A DNA stretch of 64,000 nt, taken from NCBI GenBank assembly GCA_044224705.1, contig JBGAJY010000001.1, positions 62,001 to 126,000 on the forward strand, written 5' to 3'. Positions 18,568 to 26,296 of this stretch are shown here, piece after piece. Source of the DNA: M3007 sp044224705 (GTDB lineage: Bacteria; Bacteroidota; Bacteroidia; Chitinophagales; Saprospiraceae). The position numbers and the translations under genes were made by a program. The notes beneath the pieces were generated by a model. It had not been told where the DNA came from, did no database searches, and worked only from the letters and a program-made list of their open reading frames with translations. Position 1 is the stretch's first letter, and each line of letters opens with the position of its first letter.

Positions 18568-18882
18568 ATGTTTGACAATATTTTCAGCAACATCCAGCAG
18601 CAACAGGCCGACCTGCAGCAGAAACTGTCCGGCATTCTCGTCGAAGCCGAAACCGGCGACGGCGCCGTCACCGTGCAGGCCGGAGCCGACCAGCACATTG
18701 AAAACATCAAAATCGACGCCTCCAAGGTGGATTTGAGCGACAGCGAACAGCTCGAAGACCTGCTCGTCGTGGCCGTCAACCTGGCGCTGGAAAAAGCCCG
18801 CGAAAAAGCGGCTGCCGAAACCGCCAAACTGTTAAAAGATATGCTCCCTTTCGGCAGCCCCGACGATTTCCCCAAACCCTGA
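18568..18882 (+). CDS. YbaB/EbfC-family nucleoid-associated protein
   Basis: About 104 residues, the family length. The N-terminal amphipathic helix (IQQQQADLQQKLSGI) is followed by a three-strand sheet (VEAETGDGAVTVQAGADQHIENIKID) and a long C-terminal helix (DLLVVAVNLALEKAREKAA). Homologues bind DNA as dimers. It lies about 100 bases after the PfkB gene. Confidence 0.85.
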   Translation: MFDNIFSNIQQQQADLQQKLSGILVEAETGDGAVTVQAGADQHIENIKIDASKVDLSDSEQLEDLLVVAVNLALEKAREKAAAETAKLLKDMLPFGSPDDFPKP

Positions 18883-18948
18883 CCCAACCAGGCCCGCACA
18901 CTTTCCACGCCGGATGGGCGTTAATTGCACCAAAACAATTTGACACGA

Positions 18949-20205
18949 ATGCGCTTAATTTTCCTCCTCTTTTTCGCCCTCGCCGGCGTGGCCGCCCAGG
19001 CCCAGGACCTCGAAGATCAGCTGGAGGCCTATTTTTCCTTCGATCAATGCAAAGCCACCGACGACAGCGGCAACGGCTCCTCGGGCTTGTTCAATGACAG
19101 CGTTGCCTGTGTTTGCGGCGTCAGCGGCGGTCAGGCCCTGCGTTTCGGCGGCCCCAATTTGCCCGGCTCGGTTCAGTTCAACAGCGCCGCTCAGATCAAC
19201 GAGGTGTTCACCACCAGCGACTTTACCATCAGCTTTTACTTTCGCCCCCTGCCCGTTGCACAGAGCGAAGGCGGCGCGCAGCTCATCATGGCCAAACAGA
19301 GCAGCTGCAACACCGAACGCGCATTCTGGGTGCGATACACGCCCACGCCCAAGCGCAAAATTTCTTCCGGCATCAGCCAGAACGACACTTTGCTCACCAC
19401 CGTTTCAGCCGAAATCGACGACAGCCTGTGCTGGCAGCACGTCGTGCTGATCCGCAGCGGCAACCGCTACTCGCTGGTGCTCAACGGAGTAGAACGCGAT
19501 GAAAAAACAACCCCGGCCCGAGTCGACCTCTCTTCGGGCGCGCCGTTCCAGATCAGCAAACCCGTTTGCCTGCTCGACCGGCCTTTCAAAGGCGACCTCG
19601 ACGAACTGCGCGTGTACAACAAGGCCATCAACGACAGCCCCGATTACCCCGACTTCCTCGAAGCGCTCTCCCGAAATCCGGACAAAATCGTCAACAACGA
19701 CACGCTGGTTTACCTCGGCAACTCGTTCCAGATTCAAACAACACCCTCCTGCGCCCAACAATTCGAGTGGTCGCCCACCGACAACGTGGCTTCCTATACC
19801 GACCCGAATACGGTCATTTCGCCGACACTTTCGACGACCTATTACCTGAAATTCTTCCATGCGGACGGCTGCCAGGCATACGACAGCATCCGCGTCAAAG
19901 TGATCGACCCCGACACCCTCGATTGTTCCCAAATCTTCATTCCCAACGCTTTTACGCCCAACGCCACCAAAAACACCAACGACATTTTCGGGATCAGCAA
20001 CCCTTATGCCGTGGATGATTTCATCTCCTTCGAGGTGTTCGACCGCTGGGGCGGACGTGTGTTCAACGCCGTGGACCAGTTCGAAACCTGGGACGGCACG
20101 GTGAAAGGCCAGCCGGTCAATCCCGGTGTGTTCCTTTACCGGCTCCGGTACCGTTGCGAAGGTGTGGAAAAAGTAAAATCGGGCAACCTGACCGTGCTGA
20201 AATAG
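18949..20205 (+). CDS. Secreted LamG-domain protein with type B T9SS (CHU_C) domain
   Basis: About 418 residues. Signal peptide MRLIFLLFFALAGVAAQAQ. Residues about 25-230 form a LamG/concanavalin-like jellyroll (LEAYFSFDQCKATDDSGNG, FTISFYFRPLP, KGDLDELRVYNKAIND). A short Ig-like segment follows. The last 85 residues are a gliding-motility C-terminal domain (IPNAFTPNATKNTNDIFGI, FEVFDRWGGRVF, WDGTVKGQPVNPGVFLYRL), which routes cargo through the type IX secretion system to the cell surface. The ligand is unknown. A strong terminator follows. Confidence 0.9.
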   Translation: MRLIFLLFFALAGVAAQAQDLEDQLEAYFSFDQCKATDDSGNGSSGLFNDSVACVCGVSGGQALRFGGPNLPGSVQFNSAAQINEVFTTSDFTISFYFRPLPVAQSEGGAQLIMAKQSSCNTERAFWVRYTPTPKRKISSGISQNDTLLTTVSAEIDDSLCWQHVVLIRSGNRYSLVLNGVERDEKTTPARVDLSSGAPFQISKPVCLLDRPFKGDLDELRVYNKAINDSPDYPDFLEALSRNPDKIVNNDTLVYLGNSFQIQTTPSCAQQFEWSPTDNVASYTDPNTVISPTLSTTYYLKFFHADGCQAYDSIRVKVIDPDTLDCSQIFIPNAFTPNATKNTNDIFGISNPYAVDDFISFEVFDRWGGRVFNAVDQFETWDGTVKGQPVNPGVFLYRLRYRCEGVEKVKSGNLTVLK

Positions 20206-20240
20206 GAGCTCCTGCCCAAACACCGGGTTGTAAAAAGAAC

Positions 20241-20275
20241 AAAGCCCGGCGCTGTTGCAGCGCCGGGCTTTTTCA
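20241..20275 (+). terminator. Strong terminator after the LamG/CHU_C gene
   Basis: A 14-bp perfect stem (aaagcccggcgctg with its complement) encloses a 3-base loop, followed by Ts; 35 bases past the stop codon. Confidence 0.9.
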
Positions 20276-20501
20276 CTAAACCGTTTCTATTGTATGAAGC
20301 TATAATTCGACTCCCAAACGTGTGCCAAAAAAGAAAAATTTCCCCCCGGAGGTAAAAAATTTGCTTTTTCTGCAAAATAAAAGGCCGCGACCGTTGCCAA
20401 ACGACCCGGATGTCAGTACTGGGTCAATTTTTGAACCCTTTGCCAGGCCAACAGTTTGTAGTACCGACCTTTGCAGCGTTTGAAAAATGTGACCCTTCAC
20501 T

Positions 20502-20864
20502 ATGATACTGAAAAAGAATCTATCTCCTGTCCTTCTGATTTTAGCGTTGTTTGCGGCTGCCTGCGGCTCATCCGCCGACGAAATCGCACGACGCAGCGCC
20601 GAAGCCGGCCAGCACTCGGCGGCCGCTGCCGGCGCTGCGCAACCCGACGGAACAGCCGTTTTTCGGAAATACTGCGTCGCCTGCCACGGCGCCGACGGCA
20701 AATTGGGCTTCAACGGCGCCCACGATCTGAGCCAATCGGCGCTTACTCTTGAAGAACGGATTGCCCAGATCACCAAAGGGAAAAACCTGATGACCCCCTT
20801 CGGCGAAATCCTTTCTCCGGAGGAAATTCGCGCCGTGGCGGAGTACACGATGACATTTAAATAA
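20502..20864 (+). CDS. Small c-type cytochrome lipoprotein
   Basis: About 120 residues. The signal peptide ends in LFAAACG, so Cys is probably lipidated. After an Ala-rich linker comes one haem-binding motif CVACH (residues about 58-62) in FRKYCVACHGADGKLGFNGA. The sixth ligand is probably the Met in NLMTPFGEILSPEEI. It is a mono-haem electron carrier outside the inner membrane. Its partner is not visible nearby; an SDR gene follows after a repeat element. Confidence 0.9.
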   Translation: MILKKNLSPVLLILALFAAACGSSADEIARRSAEAGQHSAAAAGAAQPDGTAVFRKYCVACHGADGKLGFNGAHDLSQSALTLEERIAQITKGKNLMTPFGEILSPEEIRAVAEYTMTFK

Positions 20865-20865
20865 A

Positions 20866-21037
20866 GGTTGATAAGGTTGATAAGGTTGGTAAAAAGGCGA
20901 GGGGATGCTCCCGGCATTATGGAGGCAGATATTTGAAAGCCGGCAAAAAACAAGGCTGAGAGCATCGATCCACCTTTTTATCAACCTTATCAACCCTCCT
21001 CAACCTTATCAACCCCATCAACCCTTATCAACCATTA
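20866..21037. repeat. Long hairpin element with gttgataag repeats
   Basis: The left side repeats ggttgataa; the right side repeats the complement ttatcaacc. The interior contains caaggctgagagc, the reverse complement of the gctctcagcctt core in the elements at 25629 and 26141. It fills the cytochrome/SDR gap. Confidence 0.75.
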
Positions 21038-21041
21038 CAAA

Positions 21042-22064
21042 ATGAATGACCAATCCCTTATTCTCGTTACCGGCGGCACTGGCTTTGTCGGGTCGTATCT
21101 GCTGCGCCTGCTGGTGCAAAAAGGCTACCGCGTGCGCGCGCTGCGGCGGCCAAACAGCCCCATGGACCTCGTGCAAACCATTGCCGACCGCGTCGAATGG
21201 GCCGAAGCCGACGTCACCGATGTCGTAGCGCTGGAAGACGCGTTTAAAGGCGTCACCCACGTGTGTCATTGCGCGGCCATGGTGTCTTTTCACCCCCGCG
21301 ACCTGCGCCGGATGATGCAGATCAACGTCGAGGGCACGACCAACATCGTGAACCTCTCGCTCGAATACGGGGTCAAAAAACTGGTGCACGTCAGCAGTAT
21401 CGCTGCCATCGGGCGTTCGAAAGAGCGCAAGCACCTCGATGAAAAATCGCCCTGGGTGCACAGCAAAGCGACCAGCAACTACGCCCTGAGCAAATATTTG
21501 AGCGAGCAGGAAGCCTGGCGCGGCCACGCCGAAGGCCTGAACGTGGCCATCGCCAACCCGGCCATCATCCTCGGCAGCGGGTTTTGGGACGTCGGCTCCG
21601 CCAAATTTTTCCAGCAGGTGCACAAGGGCCTGAAATTCTGGCCCATCGGCCGCTCGGGCTTTGTGGACGTGCGCGATGTGGCGCAGTTCGTCGTGCTGCT
21701 TTTGGAGAGCGAAATCAGCGGCGAGCGCTTCATTTTAAACGCCCAGAACATCGCCTACCGCGATTTTTTCCAGTTGGTTGCCGCTTCGGTCAATGCCCGC
21801 CCACCGGCCATCAAAGTGTCGCCCTGGTTGGCCGAAGTCGCCTGGCGCGTGGAATGGGTGAAAGAAAAACTGCTCGGCATGGCGCCCATCGTCACCAAAG
21901 AAAGTGCGCGCAGCAGCATCAGCCAGTTTTATTACGGCAATGAAAAGTCGCTGACGGTGCCGGGCTTTGCGTACCGGCCTCTGGAGCAGACGGTAAGGGA
22001 AACGGGGGCGCAGTTCCTGGAGGCGGTGGAGGACGGGATGAAGGCGAGGGTGCTGCCCGTTTAA
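21042..22064 (+). CDS. Extended SDR, NAD-dependent epimerase/dehydratase
   Basis: About 340 residues with an N-terminal NAD(P)-binding motif TGGTGFVGSYLLRLL. HCAAMVSFHPRDLRRMMQINVEGT is the NNAG-equivalent region. The catalytic Ser is in LVHVSSIAAIG and Tyr-x3-Lys appears as NYALSKY. The pattern resembles dihydroflavonol-4-reductase/3beta-HSD-like SDRs. The substrate is unknown. It is convergent with the MFS gene; a repeat hairpin separates their ends. Confidence 0.9.
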   Translation: MNDQSLILVTGGTGFVGSYLLRLLVQKGYRVRALRRPNSPMDLVQTIADRVEWAEADVTDVVALEDAFKGVTHVCHCAAMVSFHPRDLRRMMQINVEGTTNIVNLSLEYGVKKLVHVSSIAAIGRSKERKHLDEKSPWVHSKATSNYALSKYLSEQEAWRGHAEGLNVAIANPAIILGSGFWDVGSAKFFQQVHKGLKFWPIGRSGFVDVRDVAQFVVLLLESEISGERFILNAQNIAYRDFFQLVAASVNARPPAIKVSPWLAEVAWRVEWVKEKLLGMAPIVTKESARSSISQFYYGNEKSLTVPGFAYRPLEQTVRETGAQFLEAVEDGMKARVLPV

Positions 22065-22069
22065 GCCTG

Positions 22070-22137
22070 TTTTAACACAGAGACACGGAGGCGCAGAGAA
22101 TAATTACCTCCGTGTCTCCGTGTCTCCGTGTTAAAAT
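22070..22137. repeat. Inverted repeat of the cacggag family between convergent genes
   Basis: Left arm about 22070-22098 and right arm about 22107-22137 are imperfect complements made of gacacggag words and ending in ttttaa/ttaaaa. It lies between the SDR stop and the MFS stop, so it may terminate both. Confidence 0.7.
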
Positions 22138-22141
22138 AAGC

Positions 22142-23326
22142 TCACACGCTCCGAAAGCGAATATTGAGCAAGTAACCTGCCACGATGACAGCAGCGCCTG
22201 CACTCAGCAAAAAGGTTGCCCCCGCCCCCGCCGAATACCAGATCAAGCCCGCCAGACTGCTCGCCGCCAGCGCCCCCACGCTCTGAAAAGCCGTAAAAGT
22301 GCCGATGGCCGTGGCCGTGTCTTTTTTGTCGGAAATATTGCTGATCCAGGCCTTGGCGACGCCGTCGGTGGCCGCCGCGTACAGGCCGTAGAGGAAGAAC
22401 AGCGCGAGAAACGCCGGCCACGTCGTCGCGAAAGCCATGCCTGCGTAGGTCGCGGCAAACAGCAGGAGCCCGCCCACAAACACCCGCTTCATGCCCAGCC
22501 GGTCGGCCAGAATACCGATGGGATAAGCCGCCACGGCAAACACGAGGTTGTAAAAAATGTAGACCCCGATCAATGCGGCATCGCTCCCGCCGGCGGCCTT
22601 TATTTTTAATAAAAGGAACACGTCGGAACTGTTGAACAGGGTAAAAACCAGCAAACCGCCCACCAATTGCCGGTACTGCCCCGGGCTGCGCCGCCAGTAA
22701 TGAAGGAAATCGAGAAAGCCGGGTTTGTTTGTTTTTTCCGCCTGTACCCTTCTTTTTTCATGAATCAAAAAGGTGAAAGAAATGGCCAGCAGCCCCGGAA
22801 TGAATGCCCAAAGAAACAATGGCGCATAATTGCCGGGATGTCCTTGCAGGTACAACAATGCCAGCGAAGGCCCTAAAAACGCCCCGACCGTATCCATTGC
22901 CCGGTGAAATCCGAACACCCGCCCCTTGGTCGCGGGTGTGGCCTCATCCGAGAGCAGCGCATCGCGGGCGCCCGTACGAATGCCCTTGCCCAGTTTGTCG
23001 GCCGCGCGAGCCAGGAAGACCCAGAACGGCTGCGCGAACAAGGCCAGGAGCGGCTTGGAGAAAGCGCTAAGCGCGTAGCCCATTTGCACGAACGGCCGGC
23101 GCCGGCCCGTCGAATCGCTGAGGTTGCCGAAATATCCCTTGCTCAATCCGGCCGCCGCCTCCGCAAAGCCTTCCAGCACCCCGATAAACACGATGGAAAA
23201 ACCGATGCTTTTCAGGTACACCGGCATGACGGGGTAAAGCATTTCGCTCGCCACGTCGTTCAGCAGACTGACGAGGGAGAGGAGCCAGATGTTGCGGGTG
23301 AGGATGCGGGGACGAGGCGTGTTCAT
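22142..23326 (-). CDS. Major facilitator superfamily transporter
   Basis: About 394 residues and 11-12 membrane segments. The N-terminal half has DVASEMLYPVMPVYLKSIGFS and the loop-2 motif (LSDSTGRRRPFVQMGYALSA), followed by DKLGKGIRTGARDALLSDEA. This last pattern is typical of a multidrug-like MFS branch often annotated without a substrate. The second half repeats the fold (GILADRLGMKRVFVGG). The ATG at 23326 (MNTPRPRILTRN) is the natural start; the frame open further upstream is antisense to truA. Confidence 0.9.
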   Translation of the reverse strand: MNTPRPRILTRNIWLLSLVSLLNDVASEMLYPVMPVYLKSIGFSIVFIGVLEGFAEAAAGLSKGYFGNLSDSTGRRRPFVQMGYALSAFSKPLLALFAQPFWVFLARAADKLGKGIRTGARDALLSDEATPATKGRVFGFHRAMDTVGAFLGPSLALLYLQGHPGNYAPLFLWAFIPGLLAISFTFLIHEKRRVQAEKTNKPGFLDFLHYWRRSPGQYRQLVGGLLVFTLFNSSDVFLLLKIKAAGGSDAALIGVYIFYNLVFAVAAYPIGILADRLGMKRVFVGGLLLFAATYAGMAFATTWPAFLALFFLYGLYAAATDGVAKAWISNISDKKDTATAIGTFTAFQSVGALAASSLAGLIWYSAGAGATFLLSAGAAVIVAGYLLNIRFRSV

Positions 23327-23349
23327 GTTATCAACCACTGTACCGTAGT

Positions 23350-24190
23350 TTAATACCCTACCCGCTCCAGAAACAGCCCGCTCGGCGGCGCCGTCATCTT
23401 TGCCGGCTCGCGCGAGGGATGGTCCAAAAAGTCTTCCACCGTCTCTACGGGCATTTTGCCACGCCCCACTTCCACGAGCACGCCGACGATGCGACGCACC
23501 ATTTTCCAGAGAAAATGCGAGCCCGTGATCTCGATCAAAATGCGGTCGCCCGATTCCCGGATGTCGAGCCGGGTAAGGTCCACACGGGTATCCTGCTCGG
23601 TCGATTCGACGTCGCCGAAAGAGCGGAAATCGTGAAAACCCTCCAGGACAGCGGCTGCCTTGCGCATGGCATCGAGGTCGAGCGGGTCGCGAACCCACCA
23701 CACGAAGCGTTTGCCGAAAGCGTCGCGGCGGCGGGAAATCTGGTACACGTAGGTGCGCGATTTAGCGTCGTGGCGGGCGTGGAAGCGCGGGTGGACTTTT
23801 TCGACGGAAAGAATGTTGATGTCGTGCGGGAGAGCGTCGTTGAGGCGCATCAGGATTTGCTCGGGCGCGAGACGTGTTGGCGCGAGGCTAAGCCTCGCGC
23901 CAGCATCCCTCGTGCCAACATCCCTCGCGCCAGCCGAGCCTGCATCGCGAATATCTTTCCGGCCCGATTCGCGGCCGGCTTCCGGCACGTCGAGGTGGGC
24001 TACCTGGCCCCGGGCGTGCACCCCGGCGTCGGTGCGGCCGGCGCCATAAATTTCAACATCGCGGGTGCCGAACACCTGAGCGGCTGCCTGCAACAACTCG
24101 CCCACCCTGCAGCTGCGGATCGTTTTTCTGGATTTGCCAGCCGGCATAGCGGCCGCCGTCGTATTCGAGGGTGAGTTTGTAGCGGGGCAT
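23350..24190 (-). CDS. truA: tRNA pseudouridine(38-40) synthase, frameshifted and with inserted repeat
   Basis: Isomerises uridines 38-40 in the tRNA anticodon arm. The N-terminus MPRYKLTLEYDGGRYAGWQIQ starts at 24190 in one frame. The frame changes near 24098-24114. The rest continues as VGELLQAAAQVFGTRDVEIYGAGRTDAGVHARG, with the catalytic Asp in GRTDAGVHA, to the end GLFLERVGY. Total length is one base off a multiple of three, so a single-base indel in a G-rich run explains it. A further oddity is an expanded segment after VAHLDVPEAG that encodes Ala/Arg/Gly repeats and contains a perfect 23-base palindrome. Gene function is clear; whether it is broken in the cell is not. Confidence 0.88.
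23870..23955. repeat. Palindrome-bearing insertion inside truA
   Basis: Positions 23879-23901 form a perfect palindrome with 11-base arms (ggcgcgaggct and agcctcgcgcc). A direct repeat of about 16 bases based on atccctcg(c/t)gcca follows. It encodes about 28 Ala/Arg/Gly/Asp-rich residues that TruA homologues normally lack, in a surface-loop position. Confidence 0.7.
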
Positions 24191-24195
24191 TTTTA

Positions 24196-24235
24196 ATGAG
24201 TGAATGGATGAATGAGTGAATGGGCGAATAAAAAG
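24196..24235. repeat. Short tandem repeat of gaatgagt/gaatggat words
   Basis: Five or so degenerate 7-8 base words lie directly before the truA start codon on the minus strand. They have no clear function. Confidence 0.4.
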
Positions 24236-24289
24236 GCAAGGACGGGAAAAGCGATGGATTGGGGCGGACGAACAACTTTTCCAGGCAGC

Positions 24290-24320
24290 TTGGTTTTTCA
24301 GGCGCGGTCGCGTACCTTTG
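24290..24320 (+). promoter_or_regulatory. Promoter of the rplU-rpmA operon
   Basis: TTG at 24290-24292 and TACCTTTG at 24313-24320, spaced by 20 bases, fit the Bacteroidota -33/-7 pattern. The leader to rplU is about 45-50 bases. Confidence 0.65.
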
Positions 24321-24373
24321 CCCGCCTTTTTCAGGCAAGTACCATCTTTTTCATCAAATTTTTGATTATCAAC

Positions 24374-24685
24374 ATGTTCGCAATTGTTTCCATCGCCGGT
24401 CAACAATTCAAAGTTGAGGAAGTTCAGCAGATCTTCGTCCACCGGCTGGCAGCCCAGGAAGGCGACTCCGTCTCCTTCGATGCCGTACACCTTGTCGACA
24501 ATGACGGCAAAGTGTCGCTCGGCACTCCGAACCTGAAAGGCGCCAAAGTGAGCGCCAGCGTGCTTGGCCACGTTCAGGGCGACAAAGTGATCGTTTTTCA
24601 CAAGAAACGCCGCAAAGGCTACCGCAAGAAAAACGGCCACCGCCAACAGTTCACCAAAATCGAGATCAAAGGCATTTCGCTGTAA
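24374..24685 (+). CDS. rplU: 50S ribosomal protein L21
   Basis: 103 residues, normal length. It begins MFAIVSIAGQQFKVEEVQQIFV and ends with the basic segment VIVFHKKRRKGYRKKNGHRQQFTKIEI, the L21 signature. It binds 23S rRNA in the large subunit. It is cotranscribed with rpmA 48 bases downstream. Unlike some Bacteroidota L21 proteins, as I recall them, it has no C-terminal helix-hairpin-helix extension; here that extension is on L27. Confidence 0.96.
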   Translation: MFAIVSIAGQQFKVEEVQQIFVHRLAAQEGDSVSFDAVHLVDNDGKVSLGTPNLKGAKVSASVLGHVQGDKVIVFHKKRRKGYRKKNGHRQQFTKIEIKGISL

Positions 24686-24733
24686 GTCGATCGTCCGTTT
24701 AACCATCGTTTTTCACCATCAGCAATCCACATC

Positions 24734-25495
24734 ATGGCACACAAAAAAGGTGTAGGTAGTACCGATAACGGCCGCGACAGTAAAAGCAAACGTCTCGGCG
24801 TAAAACTCTTCGGCGGCGAGCACGCCATCCCCGGCAACATCCTGGTCCGCCAGCGCGGCACCAGATATCACCCCGGTCAGAACGTCTACATGGGCCGCGA
24901 CCACACGCTGCACGCTGCCGTTGAAGGCACCGTCGTGTTCAAACGCGCCCAGAACGACCGCGTTTTTGTCAATATCCTCCCGGCAGTGGCCGAAACGCCC
25001 GACACGCCGAAAAAACCCACGCGTCCGACGCCGCGCCCCGGCAAAGCTGAGGAAGCCACGCCCTCGCCCAAACCCGCAACGGCCAAAAAAAGCGCCGAAG
25101 CTCCGGTAGCCAGCGAAGAATCGGCTCCGGTAGCCGAAATCGCCGCCCCCGTTGAAGCAGTGGAAGCGCCCGCAGCAGAAGAAGCCAAGGCCGCCAAAAA
25201 GGCGCCCGCAGCAAAAAAAGAAAAAGGCCCAAAACCTGACGACCTGAAAATTGTTGAAGGTATTGGCCCGAAAATTGAGACGCTGCTGAAAGAAGGCGGC
25301 ATCAATACCTGGGAAGACCTGGCCAACGCACCGGTGGACCGCATCAAGGAAATCCTCGACGCCGCCGGCCCCCGCTACCAGATCCACGACCCGAGCAGCT
25401 GGCCTGCGCAAGCCAAATTCGCCGCAGCCGGCCAATGGGATGAACTGAAAGAATATCAGGAGATGCTCATCGGCGGCCGCGACGTGACCGAGTAA
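24734..25495 (+). CDS. rpmA: 50S ribosomal protein L27 with helix-hairpin-helix extension
   Basis: Residues 1-85 are a standard L27 (MAHKKGVGSTDNGRDSKSKRLG, then HPGQNVYMGRDHTLHA). The native N-terminus near the peptidyl-transferase centre starts directly, with no cleavable leader. The full protein has 253 residues, about three times the usual length. An Ala/Pro/Lys/Glu-rich linker (about 86-170) leads to a C-terminal helix-hairpin-helix-like domain (DDLKIVEGIGPKIETLLKEGG, then TWEDLANAPVDRIKEILDAAG). Such domains bind nucleic acid. No frameshift or stop separates the parts, so the fusion looks genuine. Confidence 0.93.
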   Translation: MAHKKGVGSTDNGRDSKSKRLGVKLFGGEHAIPGNILVRQRGTRYHPGQNVYMGRDHTLHAAVEGTVVFKRAQNDRVFVNILPAVAETPDTPKKPTRPTPRPGKAEEATPSPKPATAKKSAEAPVASEESAPVAEIAAPVEAVEAPAAEEAKAAKKAPAAKKEKGPKPDDLKIVEGIGPKIETLLKEGGINTWEDLANAPVDRIKEILDAAGPRYQIHDPSSWPAQAKFAAAGQWDELKEYQEMLIGGRDVTE

Positions 25496-25596
25496 AAAGC
25501 ACTTGCCGGAAACAATTCTTCTGCTTATCCTTGCCGTGTCAAAATTGGTTCGACCAAAGAAGTTTTTGTTTTCATAGCTTAATTTTTTAGTTGTTG

Positions 25597-25627
25597 CCCC
25601 GGCTGTAATTAGTCGGGGTTTTTTTTT
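25597..25627 (+). terminator. Terminator after rpmA
   Basis: Stem ccccggct/agtcgggg (with one G-T type pair) and a run of nine Ts, about 100 bases past the stop codon. Confidence 0.85.
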
Positions 25628-25628
25628 G

Positions 25629-25757
25629 AAAGTTGATGAGGGTTGATGAGGGTTGATGAGGTTTATAAAAAGGGGTAAAGGGGGCTCTCAGCCTTTGAAA
25701 GCCCCCCTTACCCCTTTTATAAACCTTATAAACCTCATAAACCCTCATAAACCCCTC
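25629..25757. repeat. Long hairpin element upstream of crcB
   Basis: Three direct copies of gttgatgagg lead into a 27-28 base arm (about 25660-25687) whose complement lies at about 25700-25727, followed by complementary aaacctcat words. The loop carries the core ctctcagcctttg. The same kind of element lies downstream of crcB. Confidence 0.8.
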
Positions 25758-25766
25758 TTCCCAGCC

Positions 25767-26135
25767 ATGTCCCGACTCCTCGCATTCAGCCTGGTATTCC
25801 TCGGCGGCGGCGCTGGCAGCATCGTGCGTTACGGGCTGTACCTGATGCTCAGGCCCTGGAGTGTCCGGTTCCCCTGGACAACCCTGGCCGCCAACGGCCT
25901 GGCCTGCCTTGCGCTTGGGTTGGTGCTCGGCTGGACGGGCGGCAACTGGTCCGAGCAACGCCGCCTGCTGCTGGCCACGGGGTTTTGCGGCGGTTTCAGC
26001 ACCTTCTCCACCTTCACTTCCGAAACCTGGGGGCTCTGGCAAAACGGCCAAAGCTGGGCAGCCATTTTCAATATCGCCGGCAGTTTGGCGCTCTGTCTGG
26101 TTTGCCTACTTTTGGGGCTTAAACTTGCAGGATAA
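25767..26135 (+). CDS. crcB: Fluoride-specific ion channel CrcB/FluC
   Basis: Exports fluoride across the inner membrane as a dual-topology dimer. About 122 residues with four membrane helices. Signature: GGGAGSIVRYGLYL at the N-terminus, TTLAANGLACLALG (the Asn is conserved), and GFCGGFSTFSTFTSET with the Phe-box and Ser/Thr track. The gene is bracketed by two copies of the same long-hairpin element. I see no fluoride riboswitch in the leader. Confidence 0.94.
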   Translation: MSRLLAFSLVFLGGGAGSIVRYGLYLMLRPWSVRFPWTTLAANGLACLALGLVLGWTGGNWSEQRRLLLATGFCGGFSTFSTFTSETWGLWQNGQSWAAIFNIAGSLALCLVCLLLGLKLAG

Positions 26136-26140
26136 AGGCA

Positions 26141-26257
26141 GGTTGATGAAGGTTTATAAGGTTTATAAAAAGGAGAGAGGGTGCTCTCAGCCTTTGTGAG
26201 CCCCCCTTACCCCTCTTTATAAACCTTATAAACCTTCATCAACCCTCATCAACCTTT
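26141..26257. repeat. Long hairpin element downstream of crcB
   Basis: Words ggttgatgaa and ggtttataag on the left and complements ataaacctt and catcaaccct on the right, with an inner stem near 26170-26220 and core gctctcagcctttg. It is in the same orientation as the element at 25629. Confidence 0.8.
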
Positions 26258-26296
26258 TCATAACCCTGCCTTCTACCAGCCTAACCACCCTTTTGT

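Noticed and set aside
20866..21037. Possible CRISPR array from short repeated words
   Set aside because: Words are 9-10 bases, arranged as inverted halves without unique spacers of constant length, and no cas genes are present.
25767..26135. Fluoride riboswitch upstream of crcB
   Set aside because: The leader is filled by the long-hairpin element; I do not see the riboswitch consensus.
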